The notes under the pieces: generated by a model
Databases searched by the model: none
Told to the model about the DNA's origin: nothing
What the model saw: the letters and a program-made list of their open reading frames with translations, nothing else
NCBI GenBank assembly: GCA_900111435.1
Contig: FOIY01000001.1
Coordinates: 620,001 to 684,000 of the forward strand
Direction of reading: 5' to 3'
From: Ruminococcaceae bacterium KH2T8
Lineage (GTDB): Bacteria > Bacillota > Clostridia > Saccharofermentanales > Saccharofermentanaceae
DNA: 64,000 nt
Shown: positions 1 through 8,837 of the stretch, piece after piece
How the letters are laid out: each line of letters starts with the position of its first letter
Position numbering within the stretch: the stretch's first letter is position 1
Position numbers and translations under genes: made by a program

Positions 1-25
1 ACTTACCGATCTTCTTTTGATCCAT
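1..25 (-). CDS. 5' end of a gene running off the left edge
   Basis: An ATG at 25-23 on the minus strand opens a frame reading MDQKKIGK before the window ends. A strong AAGGAGG ribosome site lies about 10 bases upstream (42-36), so this is a real start. Eight residues cannot identify the product. They resemble the N-termini of many XRE helix-turn-helix regulators. Firmicutes gene order (secG-rnr-smpB) would predict smpB here, but the residues do not look like a typical SmpB start. Confidence 0.4.
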
Positions 26-124
26 TGATCAGATACCTCCTTGCCTTGGTTACGGCTCTAAGATAGCGGAACAGGCACGAAAGTAACACGACACGTAGCG
101 AGAGATGCCGTGTTTAAGCCTATC

Positions 125-139
125 CGACACGTGGTGTCG
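125..139 (-). terminator. Small hairpin after rnr, doubtful terminator
   Basis: A perfect 6-bp stem (CGACAC / GTGTCG) with a 3-base loop lies 6 bases beyond the rnr stop codon. No T-run follows in the direction of transcription, so it is at best a weak or factor-assisted terminator or an RNA 3'-end stabiliser. The remainder of 40-144 shows no other gene. Confidence 0.25.
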
Positions 140-144
140 TGTTA

Positions 145-2136
145 TCAAAATGATCTTTTGGATCTCTTTCCTCTTTTTCTGGCAATGGTCTTCGCCTTGC
201 GTCTTCCGACATTAGGCTTATCGTCCTTACCGCGTGATGAACCATTCTTGACCGTTCCCTCGACCTCATCCGAGAAGACGAAATCGATGCGGTTCATATC
301 GGTATCGACAGCGGCAACGATGACCTCTGCTTCCATTCCTATCGTCAGCTTTCGTCCGGTACGCGAACCGATAGCCCTATATGCTCTCTCATCAAAGATA
401 TAGTGGTCAGCCATAGTCCTGAAAGGAACAAAGCCCTCGACCGTATTAGGCAGCATTACGAATACGCCTGCACCGATTATGGAAGTGATCCTGCCCGTAA
501 ATCTCTGACCGACCTTGTCCGCCATATACTGAGCTACCTTAACGTCATCAGATGCTCTCTCGGCTTCTACGGAGTTGCGCTCCATCTCGGACGAGTGATC
601 GGATACAGCTCCGACAAGACCCGCGAAATGACGTCTCTTCTTCTCATTATGGATATAGCTCTTGATGATCCTGTGTATATAAAGGTCGGGATATCTTCTG
701 ATGGGGCTCGTGAAGTGACAATAGAACTTCGATGCCAGACCGAAATGGCCCAGGCAGTCAGGTGCATATCTCGCCTTAGCCATGCAACGAAGGAGCACCG
801 TATCGAGCATGGGCTTAGCCTCATCGTCCTTGATCGTGGACATATAATCCGAGATCATGAGCGGCGTGATCTTGCCCGAAAGCCTTCCGCACGCACCGAA
901 AGTCTTCGCGACGTTACAGAACTTCGCGATCTTTATCGAATCGGGATCCTCGTGAACTCTGTATACGAAAGGATAGTTCATGGTAGCAAATCTCTCTGCC
1001 ACGAACTCATTGGCGCAGATCATGAACTGCTCGATTATACCGTTACAGAAATTGATGGGATAAGGCATGATGTCGAGCACGTCGCCCTTCTCGTCAAGGA
1101 TGACCTTTGTCTCGGGGAACTCGAAATTGATCGCGCCCTTACCGTCTCTCATCCTCTTTAAGATCTCGGCGAGCTTCTTCATCTTCTGAAGCATGGGCAC
1201 GATAGGTCCATATTCGGCCTCATCGCCCTTTTGAGGCTCGGTAAGGATACGGAATGTCTCCTTATAGCTCATGCGCCTGTCGCTTCGTATAACGCTCTCG
1301 TAGAGGTTACCGTCATATGTGATACCGTTCTCGTCGATGAGCATCTCTGCAGTCATCGAAAGTCTGTCTACATTGGGATTAAGGCTGCAAAGGCCGTTAC
1401 TTAGCTTAGGCGGCAGCATCGGAATTACCCTGTCTACGAGATAGACTGACGTAGCACGAAGCTGTACCTCCTTATCGAGCTCGGTGTTCTCTCTTACATA
1501 GTGAGATACATCCGCGATATGTACATAGAGCTTATAGTTGCCGCCCGGGATTTCCTCGATCGATATCGCATCGTCAAGGTCCTTGGCTTCTTCGCCGTCG
1601 ATCGTGATAGTAAGAAGGTCACGAAGATCGTGTCTTCCTTCTGCTATCTCCTTCTCGACTATCTCGGGATCGGGATTAACGGGCAGATCCTTTACTTCGT
1701 TTAAGACCGCCTCGGGGAACGTCTGTGAAAGACCGAACTGCCTTAAGACAGCAAGCATCTTAACATCATTATTTCCCATATCACCCAGTACTTCGATGAT
1801 CTTTCCGCGGTAGTCCCTGTTCTCGGAATCAGGGTTCAGGATCTCGCATACGACGGTCATCTTAAAGGGCGCGCCGTTTAAGTTGTTCTTATCGATCCTG
1901 ACGGGACCGAAGTTGGTCGCCTTGAACTGGGGATCGGGCATTACCGTACCACCCTCACCGTTTTCGATAAGAAGTCCTATTACCTGATTCTTTACAGCCT
2001 GAGGGCCCCTCGGGGGCAGGTCAGCGAAGCACTTAGGAGCTTCGGGATCCAGGGGCTTCATAGCGCCGTTTCTCTCCTGCTGTCTTATACTCATATTTAC
2101 GGAAGATCTGCTCTTCTTACTACTATACTTAACCAT
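145..2136 (-). CDS. rnr: Ribonuclease R (3'-5' exoribonuclease)
   Basis: RNase R degrades structured RNA from the 3' end and helps with rRNA quality control and trans-translation. The protein (663 aa) has an N-terminal OB/cold-shock-like part, then the RNB catalytic domain with the aspartate cluster in IDGEEAKDLDDAIS and the motif LVDRVIPMLPPKLSNGLCSL. A C-terminal S1 domain follows (GRITSIIGAGVFVML), then a Lys/Arg-rich tail. It is a little shorter than the common 700-800 aa forms and lacks the N-terminal HTH some have. The start is placed at 2136 because AGAGGAG lies 9 bases upstream. An in-frame ATG at 2145 abuts that ribosome site and is unlikely. secG lies upstream, but a terminator separates the two. 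Confidence 0.93.
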   Translation of the reverse strand: MVKYSSKKSRSSVNMSIRQQERNGAMKPLDPEAPKCFADLPPRGPQAVKNQVIGLLIENGEGGTVMPDPQFKATNFGPVRIDKNNLNGAPFKMTVVCEILNPDSENRDYRGKIIEVLGDMGNNDVKMLAVLRQFGLSQTFPEAVLNEVKDLPVNPDPEIVEKEIAEGRHDLRDLLTITIDGEEAKDLDDAISIEEIPGGNYKLYVHIADVSHYVRENTELDKEVQLRATSVYLVDRVIPMLPPKLSNGLCSLNPNVDRLSMTAEMLIDENGITYDGNLYESVIRSDRRMSYKETFRILTEPQKGDEAEYGPIVPMLQKMKKLAEILKRMRDGKGAINFEFPETKVILDEKGDVLDIMPYPINFCNGIIEQFMICANEFVAERFATMNYPFVYRVHEDPDSIKIAKFCNVAKTFGACGRLSGKITPLMISDYMSTIKDDEAKPMLDTVLLRCMAKARYAPDCLGHFGLASKFYCHFTSPIRRYPDLYIHRIIKSYIHNEKKRRHFAGLVGAVSDHSSEMERNSVEAERASDDVKVAQYMADKVGQRFTGRITSIIGAGVFVMLPNTVEGFVPFRTMADHYIFDERAYRAIGSRTGRKLTIGMEAEVIVAAVDTDMNRIDFVFSDEVEGTVKNGSSRGKDDKPNVGRRKAKTIARKRGKRSKRSF

Positions 2137-2164
2137 AGTGTTCATCTCCTCTTATAATCATTAA

Positions 2165-2199
2165 ATAAAAAAAGACCGCCTTATGCAAGACGGTCTTTG
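2165..2199 (-). terminator. Intrinsic terminator downstream of secG
   Basis: On the minus strand an AAAGACCG...CGGTCTTT stem (2172-2198) is followed directly by a run of seven or more T (2165-2173). It sits between secG and rnr, so secG transcripts should largely end here and rnr must depend on read-through or its own promoter. Confidence 0.85.
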
Positions 2200-2222
2200 A
2201 GTGAACTCTTTTGTATCTCTTA

Positions 2223-2480
2223 TCAGAAACCCTTGGTAATAGAAAGATAAAGGAGAACAGATACAACTGCGAAGAAGATAGCCGTTACCTTTGTAGCGAA
2301 CTTGAGCCTTTCCTCCAAAGATCTGCCCTTTGTCTTGCTGTAATAGGAGTCCATTGTGTTTGTAGCACCTGAAACAACTCCCATACCACGGTCATTACCT
2401 TCCTGCACGAGGAAAAGAGCGACCATGATAATACCGCCTAATATATCGAGAATCGAAAGAATTATCGAAATAACACTCAT
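2223..2480 (-). CDS. secG: Preprotein translocase subunit SecG
   Basis: This small membrane subunit of the SecYEG channel assists protein export. The 85-aa product has two hydrophobic segments (about 3-23 and 62-82). Between them is the family loop LVQEGNDRGMGVVSGATN. Length and topology match SecG. A GGAGG site precedes the ATG. Adjacent to rnr, as in many Firmicutes. Confidence 0.93.
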   Translation of the reverse strand: MSVISIILSILDILGGIIMVALFLVQEGNDRGMGVVSGATNTMDSYYSKTKGRSLEERLKFATKVTAIFFAVVSVLLYLSITKGF

Positions 2481-2515
2481 TTTCTACGCCTCCAAACCAA
2501 ATTATCAGCCGAATA

Positions 2516-2544
2516 ATAATACCATAAGGGCTTCAAATATGCAA
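2516..2544 (-). promoter_or_regulatory. Sigma-A-type promoter of secG
   Basis: On the minus strand: TTGCAT (2544-2539), a 17-bp spacer, then TATTAT (2521-2516). This lies about 35 bp ahead of the secG start. A 15-bp palindrome (GGACA-N5-TGTCC, 2566-2580) lies just upstream and could be an operator; that part is inference. Confidence 0.65.
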
Positions 2545-2650
2545 ATGTATGTCTGTTTACAGCTCGGACACAATTTGTCCCAACCAAAGACATAATCTAT
2601 TAATCTTTGCCCCGTAGAATGATTATATAGGCTTCTTGCTTATTGTACTA

Positions 2651-2690
2651 CGGATGCGGAAGTATCCGCATCGGAAAGCGAGGGCTCGCT
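2651..2690 (+). promoter_or_regulatory. Two tandem leader hairpins, second covering the SD
   Basis: Immediately before the surface-protein ATG (2691) lie two perfect hairpins. The first is CGGATGCGGA...TCCGCATC (2651-2674, loop about 4). The second is AGCGAG-GG-CTCGCT (2677-2690), whose left arm and loop contain the GAGGG ribosome site. Folding of the second would hide the SD, so translational control is likely. No riboswitch family is recognised. Confidence 0.5.
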
Positions 2691-5396
2691 ATGAGACACA
2701 CTCTGAAGCAACATCTTAAGCGCCTGGCGGTGATCCTTGCCGCCTCGATGTTCATAGTGAACATCCTGTCGTCCGTCGATCAAAATACGGTCCTGGCAGA
2801 CGGCGAAAACCTCACGGACATCGCTACGATCAATCTGCTGGAATTCTACACCAAAGACGAGAATAATCAGCATGTATCGCTCCTAGGCAGTAACCCGCCA
2901 CTTGTCGCGTATAATGCCGACCAACTCTTTGCATGCATCGAATGGACATTCCCGGATGATCCGAACAGGGCTACGATAGTCCTGAATAACAGGTATGCCT
3001 ATTCCCTGCCGACTGCTATCTCGTTCACCGATTTCAGTGGTCCTCTGGAGGACGGAGATAATACTGTCGGTCAATACGAGATAACGAACAATACGCTTTA
3101 TATCACATATACCGATCAGGCATTCTGCGATAAAAACGGAAGGGAAAGCCGCGTAACATTCTCGGGCATCATCGAGGGTGATACTTCGAGCAGCAACCTG
3201 GCTACCGAGATTGAGGTCGCATTCCCCGAGATCAACCCTCCCGTAACGGTTCATATGTTCATCCCGCCTGATAACCATCTGGACGTCAATAAAGATACCA
3301 GGTCTGTAGTTAATGAAACCGAGCCCAGATATCGTTACACAGCCAGGGTTACTTCCTACGGTAATAATACCAATGTAGTAGTCAATGACTTTACTACCAT
3401 GGGCCTTTATATCGACACGAATACGATAGAGTTCTTCTCGGATGCTGAGTGTAATACCCCCTATACCGGCGCTGTCACGGAAAACAGCCTGGACAGCGGA
3501 GGGTTTACGTATACTTTCGCTTCCATGTCCGATGGTGAGAGTATCTATATCAGATACGATGTCACGATCGACAGCAGGTTGTCCAGCGCCGATACGGCTG
3601 CGGCCTTCGTCGGAACATCCGGCGCGTACGGTCCCGGCGGTTATCACGGTAATGTTACCAATACCATAAGAGCTAAGTGCGACGAGTATCCCAGGTACCA
3701 CACTATAGATTATAACGACATCGGTACTTACAGAGTCTATATGAATAAGTACCACGAGAGTACTGATGCTAACACCGGAATCATCAGTTGGACGATCTAC
3801 ATCTACAGCATCCCCGACAGTTTCAACGACGGATATATCGTCGATACTCTCCCTGCCAATACCGAATATGTTCCCGGCTCGCTCTATGTAAATTGCTATG
3901 GCGATGATTATACGAGTGCAGTCCCGATCGATACTTCGGTCGAGGGGCAGATCACCTTCGATATCAATGACGCATATATCATGAACTATCTTAAGACGGT
4001 AAACGGTGCGAACCTTCAGATCACATACTCGACCAGGATTACGCAGCAGGTAAACGGTACCGAGATCTATACGAATTCTGCAGAGTTGTATTTCGGCGGA
4101 AACAGGGTCGACGCGGCAGCAGCCAATACTTCATTTACTATGCCTCCGATCCTGAATAAAATCGGTAAGTATGACGACTCCACGGCACCTTATGCGACCT
4201 ATACGGTAACGGTAAATCCGCTCGAGCTCAATGTCGATACTGCTGCAGGTCATAACACGTTGACGCTTACCGATATCTTTCCTGAAACATGTGATCTGCA
4301 GGTGAATTCAGTAGCAATAACGAGGAATGATACAAATGCGCTCACGATCGAGACCTACAGTTACGATGAGTCTTCTCGAACGCTGACGATCGAGCTTTTA
4401 GACAATACCGCATATACCATCAGGTACAGAGCGCTGGTCAACCGCCGCGTTGGCACACTGCTGGATGCAAGTAACAGTACTAATGAGATCTCGATCCCGA
4501 ACATGTCACCAGCCATCAGCGACAGTACCTATTTCCAGTGTCTGGTCATGACGAGCGCAGGTGCGGCATCTGCCTATGATCCGGATATCGCTACGCTCAA
4601 TGTCATCAAGCACGAGACAGGCGATACATCTGCACTTCTTGCTGGAGCTCAGTTCTCACTGACGCCCATGACTGTCGGCACCGCAAACAGAGTCACTGCT
4701 GGAACTGCTGTTACAAAGACAACCGGTACGAGCGGAACGGTTTCTTTCGCTGTAGCAAGAGAGACTGTCTATATGCTCGCTGAGACCAGGGCACCAAGCG
4801 GATACGAGGCTGATGAGGATCTCTACTTCTACGCTTTCGCGAATGATCCGAGTACGCTGCCTTCGACAGTGATCTATAATGGTCGCGCTTATAACGTAAC
4901 GATAATCGAGTCTGACAGAGCGAGCCGCGATATCTACTTTGCTAATGATGTGGCAACTGCAGCAGGCGCGAGCACGACTCCTCCTGCAACACCTCCGGCT
5001 ACTCCACCGGAAGATCCGCCCGCCACTACTCCTGCCGCAACAGTGCAATCGGTTACTACGACGCCTTCAGAGCCTGCTTCTACGACTCCCGCTGCTACAA
5101 CTCCGTCCGAGACGACAGCAGCGCCCGAGCAGATCGCAGCAGTCGCGAATACGAATACCGATCCGACCGCGAGTGCGGCATCGGACGAAGCAGATACTAA
5201 CGATGTCAACGGCGCAGGACGCAATCGCGCATCGGGTGAGGCTTCGACTACAGCCCTGGCATCCACGGGACAGCGGATAAGCTTCTCGAACATCTTCGGA
5301 ACGATCATAGTATTTGCTTCGTTCCAGATCCTTACGTATCTTCGCTATGACCGAAGGCGCGCCAAGCTCACGCAGGAGGATGAACTGCAGCAGTGA
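2691..5396 (+). CDS. Wall-anchored SpaA/isopeptide-type surface adhesin
   Basis: A secreted, cell-wall-linked pilin-like or adhesin protein (901 aa). A signal peptide spans about 1-37 (basic KQHLKR then hydrophobic). Several pilin-type beta domains follow, each opening around a lysine (for example MNKYHESTDANTGIISW and LNKIGKYDDSTAPYATY), as in isopeptide-forming D2/T-antigen domains. A SpaA-like prealbumin domain spans about 636-753 (LNVIKHETGD ... APSGYE). Next is a Pro/Thr/Ala stalk of about 90 residues. The C-terminus is LASTG (about 855), a hydrophobic helix and an RRR tail, so the sorting signal is LAXTG rather than LPXTG. The start is ATG 2691 with GAGGG six bases upstream; an upstream in-frame TTG at 2643 lacks a ribosome site. 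No sortase or pilin partner lies nearby. Ligand unknown. Confidence 0.8.
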   Translation: MRHTLKQHLKRLAVILAASMFIVNILSSVDQNTVLADGENLTDIATINLLEFYTKDENNQHVSLLGSNPPLVAYNADQLFACIEWTFPDDPNRATIVLNNRYAYSLPTAISFTDFSGPLEDGDNTVGQYEITNNTLYITYTDQAFCDKNGRESRVTFSGIIEGDTSSSNLATEIEVAFPEINPPVTVHMFIPPDNHLDVNKDTRSVVNETEPRYRYTARVTSYGNNTNVVVNDFTTMGLYIDTNTIEFFSDAECNTPYTGAVTENSLDSGGFTYTFASMSDGESIYIRYDVTIDSRLSSADTAAAFVGTSGAYGPGGYHGNVTNTIRAKCDEYPRYHTIDYNDIGTYRVYMNKYHESTDANTGIISWTIYIYSIPDSFNDGYIVDTLPANTEYVPGSLYVNCYGDDYTSAVPIDTSVEGQITFDINDAYIMNYLKTVNGANLQITYSTRITQQVNGTEIYTNSAELYFGGNRVDAAAANTSFTMPPILNKIGKYDDSTAPYATYTVTVNPLELNVDTAAGHNTLTLTDIFPETCDLQVNSVAITRNDTNALTIETYSYDESSRTLTIELLDNTAYTIRYRALVNRRVGTLLDASNSTNEISIPNMSPAISDSTYFQCLVMTSAGAASAYDPDIATLNVIKHETGDTSALLAGAQFSLTPMTVGTANRVTAGTAVTKTTGTSGTVSFAVARETVYMLAETRAPSGYEADEDLYFYAFANDPSTLPSTVIYNGRAYNVTIIESDRASRDIYFANDVATAAGASTTPPATPPATPPEDPPATTPAATVQSVTTTPSEPASTTPAATTPSETTAAPEQIAAVANTNTDPTASAASDEADTNDVNGAGRNRASGEASTTALASTGQRISFSNIFGTIIVFASFQILTYLRYDRRRAKLTQEDELQQ

Positions 5397-5433
5397 CGAT
5401 CCGCGACGCTGAAGGAACAAACTCTTAAACAAC

Positions 5434-5468
5434 AAAAAGGGCACCCGCCTATGAAGCGGATGCCCTTT
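5434..5468. terminator. Bidirectional terminator between convergent genes
   Basis: An AAAGGGCA / TGCCCTTT stem with an inner CCGC / GCGG extension lies between the surface-protein gene (plus) and the Ca2+-ATPase gene (minus). In the minus direction it is followed by TTTTTGTTGTTT, a good T-run. In the plus direction the T-run is short. Confidence 0.75.
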
Positions 5469-5489
5469 CGTTATGTCATGACACTAAGA

Positions 5490-8240
5490 TCATTTCCTGT
5501 TCTTGATCGCCTTGAACACCTCACTGGCCGTGAAAGGAATAAGAGCCAGCGGGATGATGACGAGCCATGCCTGAGGATTCAAGGGAACGTTGTCGAAGAT
5601 CTTATTTACTCCGGGGATATAGATAACCGCAAGGAGCATGAGGATCGACAGACCAACGGCAGCATTCATCATCTTGTTGCTGAAAAGACCGATCTTGAAT
5701 ACGGACATTCTCTCGGATCTTGCAGCGAATGCTCTGAAGAGCTCGGCAAGGATCAATGTAGCGAAAGCCATCGTTCTCGCACCGTTAAGGTTGTTATCAG
5801 TGCTGAAGAAGAAGCCTGTCTCATTTACGAGAGAAGCAAGGAAAGCCGTAGCTACGCAGACGAAGATAGCGATCGACTGAACTGCGATGCTGATCTTCAT
5901 TGCGCCGTTGATAATAGGCTCACCCTTCTTTCTGGGAGGCAGCTTCATTATGCCGGGCTCACCCTTTTCTCTACCGAGAGCAAGTGCCGGGAACGAGTCG
6001 GTAACGAGGTTGAGCCAGAGAAGCTGGATAGCTGTCAAAGGAGCCGCGATACCGGGGATGATCGTATTCGGGATAAGTGAGAGCAGGAATATAACGAGGA
6101 TCTCACCTACGTTACAGGAAAGCAGGAAACTTACGAACTTTCTGATGTTCGCGTAGATGACTCTGCCCTGCTCGACTGCCTTTACGATAGTCGCAAAGTT
6201 GTCGTCCATAAGGATCATGTCAGCAGAGTTCTTCGATACGTCAGTACCCGTAATACCCATGGCAACACCGATGTCGGCAGCCTTGAGCGCGGGAGCATCG
6301 TTGACACCGTCACCCGTCATGGATGCGATGTGATCGTTATCGCGAAGTGCGCTTACGATCCTTACCTTGTGCTCAGGTGATACACGTGCATATACGTTTG
6401 TTGTCTCACATGCGACACGAAGATCCTCTTCGCTCATCTTATCAAGCTCGGAACCCGAAAGAGCTCCTGACTTCTCATCCATCATCTGAAGGTTGTTGGC
6501 GATAGCAACAGCGGAATCCTTAAAGTCACCGGTGATCATTACTGTTCTGATACCTGCGTCCTTACATACCGCGATAGCTGCTTTAGCCTCTTCACGCTCA
6601 GGGTCGATCATACCGATCAATCCGATGAATACCATATCCTTCTCGTGTGAGAAATCAGGCTCAACGTTCACATCATCATGAGTCCTGTAAGCGAAAGCCA
6701 GCACACGGATAGCCTTGCTCGCGAACTCGTGGTTCTGCTTTGAGATCCTGTCGAGGTATTCGGGAGTCATGGGATGCTCGCCGTCCTTATCTGCATAGTA
6801 TGCACATCTGCTCAAGACGATATCGGGAGCACCCTTTGTATAGCTTATGAGCTTACCTTCAACGATACCGGAATGGTATGTTGTCATCATCTTTCTGTCA
6901 GAGTCGAAAGGAAGTTCCTTAACTCTCTTATAGCGGTTCATCGTAGCTTCCCTGCCCATACCGCACTTGGAACCGAGTGTCGTAAGGGAACCCTCAGTAG
7001 GGTCACCGATGCAGGAATAGGATCCGTCCTCGCCCTTTACGATGGAAGCATCGTTACAAAGGACTGCTGCGCGGCAGAGCATCTCGCTCACGCCCGAAGG
7101 TGTATGAACCTTACCGTCAGGTCCCATGATGCGTCCGTCAGGAGCATAACCGTTACCCTCTACGTCATATACATGAAGTCCGTCGTAGATGACCTTTACT
7201 GTCATCTGGTTCTGTGTAAGAGTACCCGTCTTATCAGAGCAGATAACATCTACGCAGCCGAGTGTCTCTACTGCGAGAAGTCTCTTTACGACTGCATTGT
7301 TCTCTGCCATCTTCGTCATACCGATCGAAAGAACGATCGTAACGACAGCGGCAAGGCCCTCGGGGATAGCTGCAACTGCAAGAGAAACGGCTGTCATGAG
7401 AGCATCCATTACCGTCTGCTTCTGAACGAAGATATCAACGAGGAATACGATGATACAAACAATGATACAAACAATGGCGAGCACCTTACCGAGAGCATTA
7501 AGACCCTTCTGGAGAGGTGTAGCCTCGTTATCCATATTCGTGAGCTTGTCGGCGATCTTACCGAGCTCAGTATTCTTACCCGTGCCTACTACGACACCCT
7601 TAGCACGACCGTAAGTTACAGCCGTACCCATGAAGAGCATATTCTTTCGGTCACCGATGGAGCAGTCTTCATCAAGTACTGCCTTAGCATCCTTGTCAAC
7701 GGGAACGGATTCACCTGTAAGAGATGACTCCTCTGCCTGAAGTGAGCTGGACTCGATAAGACGGATATCCGCTGCGATAGCATCACCGGCATCGATGGAA
7801 ACAACATCACCTTCAACGAGTCTTTCGGAATCTACCATCACGAGCTCGCCGTTACGGATGACCTTGCTCTGAGGAGAGCTCATCTTCTTCAGTGCTACGA
7901 GAGCCTGATCAGCCTTACCCTCCTGATATACACCGAGGATGGCATTAAGGATAACGATAGCGACGATGACGATAACGTCGATCCAGCTCTCGAATCCGTT
8001 ATTCTCCTTTACTGCCATGAATGCGGAAAGACCTGCTGCAACGATAAGGATGACTACCATCGCGTCGCAGAACTGCAGAAGGAACTTCTTCCAGAGCGGA
8101 ACCTTCTTTTCCTCGCCCAATGAGTTAGGGCCGAGCTTTTCAAATCTTTCACCTGCTTCGGTAGATGTCAGACCCTTTTCGGTATCTGTACCGAGCTTCG
8201 TGATAACCTCTTCAATACTGCCTGTAAACGGCTTTTCCAT
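5490..8240 (-). CDS. Cation P-type ATPase, Ca2+-transporting (SERCA/PMCA type)
   Basis: A P2-type pump that uses ATP to export Ca2+. The 916-aa product has the N-terminal cation-ATPase domain, TGES (actuator), phosphorylated Asp near residue 336 in CSDKTGTLTQNQ, and hinge TGDGVNDAPALKAADIGVAMG. The ion-binding helix VAAIPEGLAAVV (M4) and NLVTDSFPALALG (M6) fit Ca2+ transport. AGGGAG lies 7 bases before the ATG. The gene stands alone between a convergent surface gene and a repeat-rich spacer; a -10 like TATAAT occurs about 50 bp upstream. Ca2+ specificity follows from motifs, not proof. Confidence 0.9.
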   Translation of the reverse strand: MEKPFTGSIEEVITKLGTDTEKGLTSTEAGERFEKLGPNSLGEEKKVPLWKKFLLQFCDAMVVILIVAAGLSAFMAVKENNGFESWIDVIVIVAIVILNAILGVYQEGKADQALVALKKMSSPQSKVIRNGELVMVDSERLVEGDVVSIDAGDAIAADIRLIESSSLQAEESSLTGESVPVDKDAKAVLDEDCSIGDRKNMLFMGTAVTYGRAKGVVVGTGKNTELGKIADKLTNMDNEATPLQKGLNALGKVLAIVCIIVCIIVFLVDIFVQKQTVMDALMTAVSLAVAAIPEGLAAVVTIVLSIGMTKMAENNAVVKRLLAVETLGCVDVICSDKTGTLTQNQMTVKVIYDGLHVYDVEGNGYAPDGRIMGPDGKVHTPSGVSEMLCRAAVLCNDASIVKGEDGSYSCIGDPTEGSLTTLGSKCGMGREATMNRYKRVKELPFDSDRKMMTTYHSGIVEGKLISYTKGAPDIVLSRCAYYADKDGEHPMTPEYLDRISKQNHEFASKAIRVLAFAYRTHDDVNVEPDFSHEKDMVFIGLIGMIDPEREEAKAAIAVCKDAGIRTVMITGDFKDSAVAIANNLQMMDEKSGALSGSELDKMSEEDLRVACETTNVYARVSPEHKVRIVSALRDNDHIASMTGDGVNDAPALKAADIGVAMGITGTDVSKNSADMILMDDNFATIVKAVEQGRVIYANIRKFVSFLLSCNVGEILVIFLLSLIPNTIIPGIAAPLTAIQLLWLNLVTDSFPALALGREKGEPGIMKLPPRKKGEPIINGAMKISIAVQSIAIFVCVATAFLASLVNETGFFFSTDNNLNGARTMAFATLILAELFRAFAARSERMSVFKIGLFSNKMMNAAVGLSILMLLAVIYIPGVNKIFDNVPLNPQAWLVIIPLALIPFTASEVFKAIKNRK

Positions 8241-8437
8241 TTTATATCTCCCTCTGTTCTGCTATAAATACCTGAAGCAAAACAGCAATATTATATATCT
8301 GCGCGTGCGTTTTTTAAATATATATATATGCACACAAATAAAAATATTTTGTGAATCACGAGTATTGCAGGTAGTACAAATCGGGAGCGATCACGAGCCG
8401 CTATGGCGCCGGGCACTGTCGGGAATGCAGTCGCTAA

Positions 8438-8552
8438 AAGTCTATCAAAGTGTCGTTTTTCGATTTAAAAAACGACGTTTCTTACGACTTTGGGTCTGAA
8501 GTCTATCAAAGTGTCGTTTTTCGATTTGAAAAACGACGTTTCTTACGACTTT
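8438..8552. repeat. Two 54-bp direct repeats, 61-bp period
   Basis: Copies at 8438-8491 and 8499-8552 differ at one base. Each contains a stem GTCGTTTTT / AAAAACGAC and outer AAGTC / GACTT arms, so each unit can fold as a nested hairpin or cruciform. They lie in about 500 bp of non-coding DNA between the ATPase and the tRNA operon. Conceptual short proteins across them are low-complexity and not credible as genes. Confidence 0.8.
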
Positions 8553-8581
8553 TTGTTGGAGCGCACAGGAGTCACCGAATC

Positions 8582-8670
8582 GGTCACTGCGAACGACTCT
8601 CAGTGACCATTTTTGTGAAAATCGGCAGAAAATCACCAGATCAGCCACCGGCGAAAGCTTTCGGTGACCA
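8582..8670. repeat. Pair of diverged hairpin units with 61-bp period
   Basis: Unit A pairs GGTCACTG (8582-8589) with CAGTGACC (8601-8608). Unit B pairs GCCACCG (8644-8650) with CGGTGACC (8662-8669). The shared GTGACCATTTT follows each stem, 61 bp apart. One stem pair changes T-A to C-G between copies, a compensatory change; another pair in unit B is a mismatch. Function unknown: small structured RNA or REP-like DNA element. Confidence 0.55.
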
Positions 8671-8721
8671 TTTTGGTGACTAAACCGACATCTCAGAGCG
8701 GTCGACCGATTTTCAAACAAC

Positions 8722-8756
8722 AAAAAAGAAGTCATCCGTTACCGAATGACTTCTTC
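8722..8756 (-). terminator. Terminator of the tRNA operon
   Basis: On the minus strand GAAGTCAT (8753-8746) pairs with ATGACTTC (8735-8728) and is followed by six T (8727-8722). It lies directly after the CCA end of tRNA-Phe. Confidence 0.88.
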
Positions 8757-8832
8757 TGGTGCCCAGAGACAGAATCGAACTGCCGACACGGGGATTTTCA
8801 GTCCCCTGCTCTACCGACTGAGCTATCTGGGC
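8757..8832 (-). tRNA. tRNA-Phe (GAA)
   Basis: The cloverleaf reads GCCCAGA acceptor, D-arm GCTC...GAGC, anticodon stem GGGGA/TCCCC with loop CTGAAAA giving anticodon GAA, T-loop TTCGATT and acceptor TCTGGGC. The discriminator A and an encoded CCA are present. Last gene of a three-tRNA operon. Confidence 0.96.
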
Positions 8833-8837
8833 AAACA

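Noticed and set aside
4934..5444. Several frames in both strands across the Pro/Thr stalk of the surface protein
   Set aside because: Low-complexity repetitive DNA keeps several frames open; only the plus frame continues a secreted protein with an anchor.
5451..8000. Long plus-strand reading frames opposite the Ca2+-ATPase gene
   Set aside because: They lie entirely antisense to the ATPase gene, have no ribosome sites or family motifs, and arise from its regular codon pattern.
8241..8350. Mn2+ (yybP-ykoY) riboswitch before the Ca2+-ATPase
   Set aside because: The leader is AT-rich with no conserved internal loops; only a -10-like TATAAT is visible.
8438..8735. Short minus-strand reading frame and tandem repeats as CRISPR or gene
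   Set aside because: The conceptual protein is a reading of the structured repeats themselves. Only two units, with no distinct spacers or cas genes, so not CRISPR and not a credible gene.
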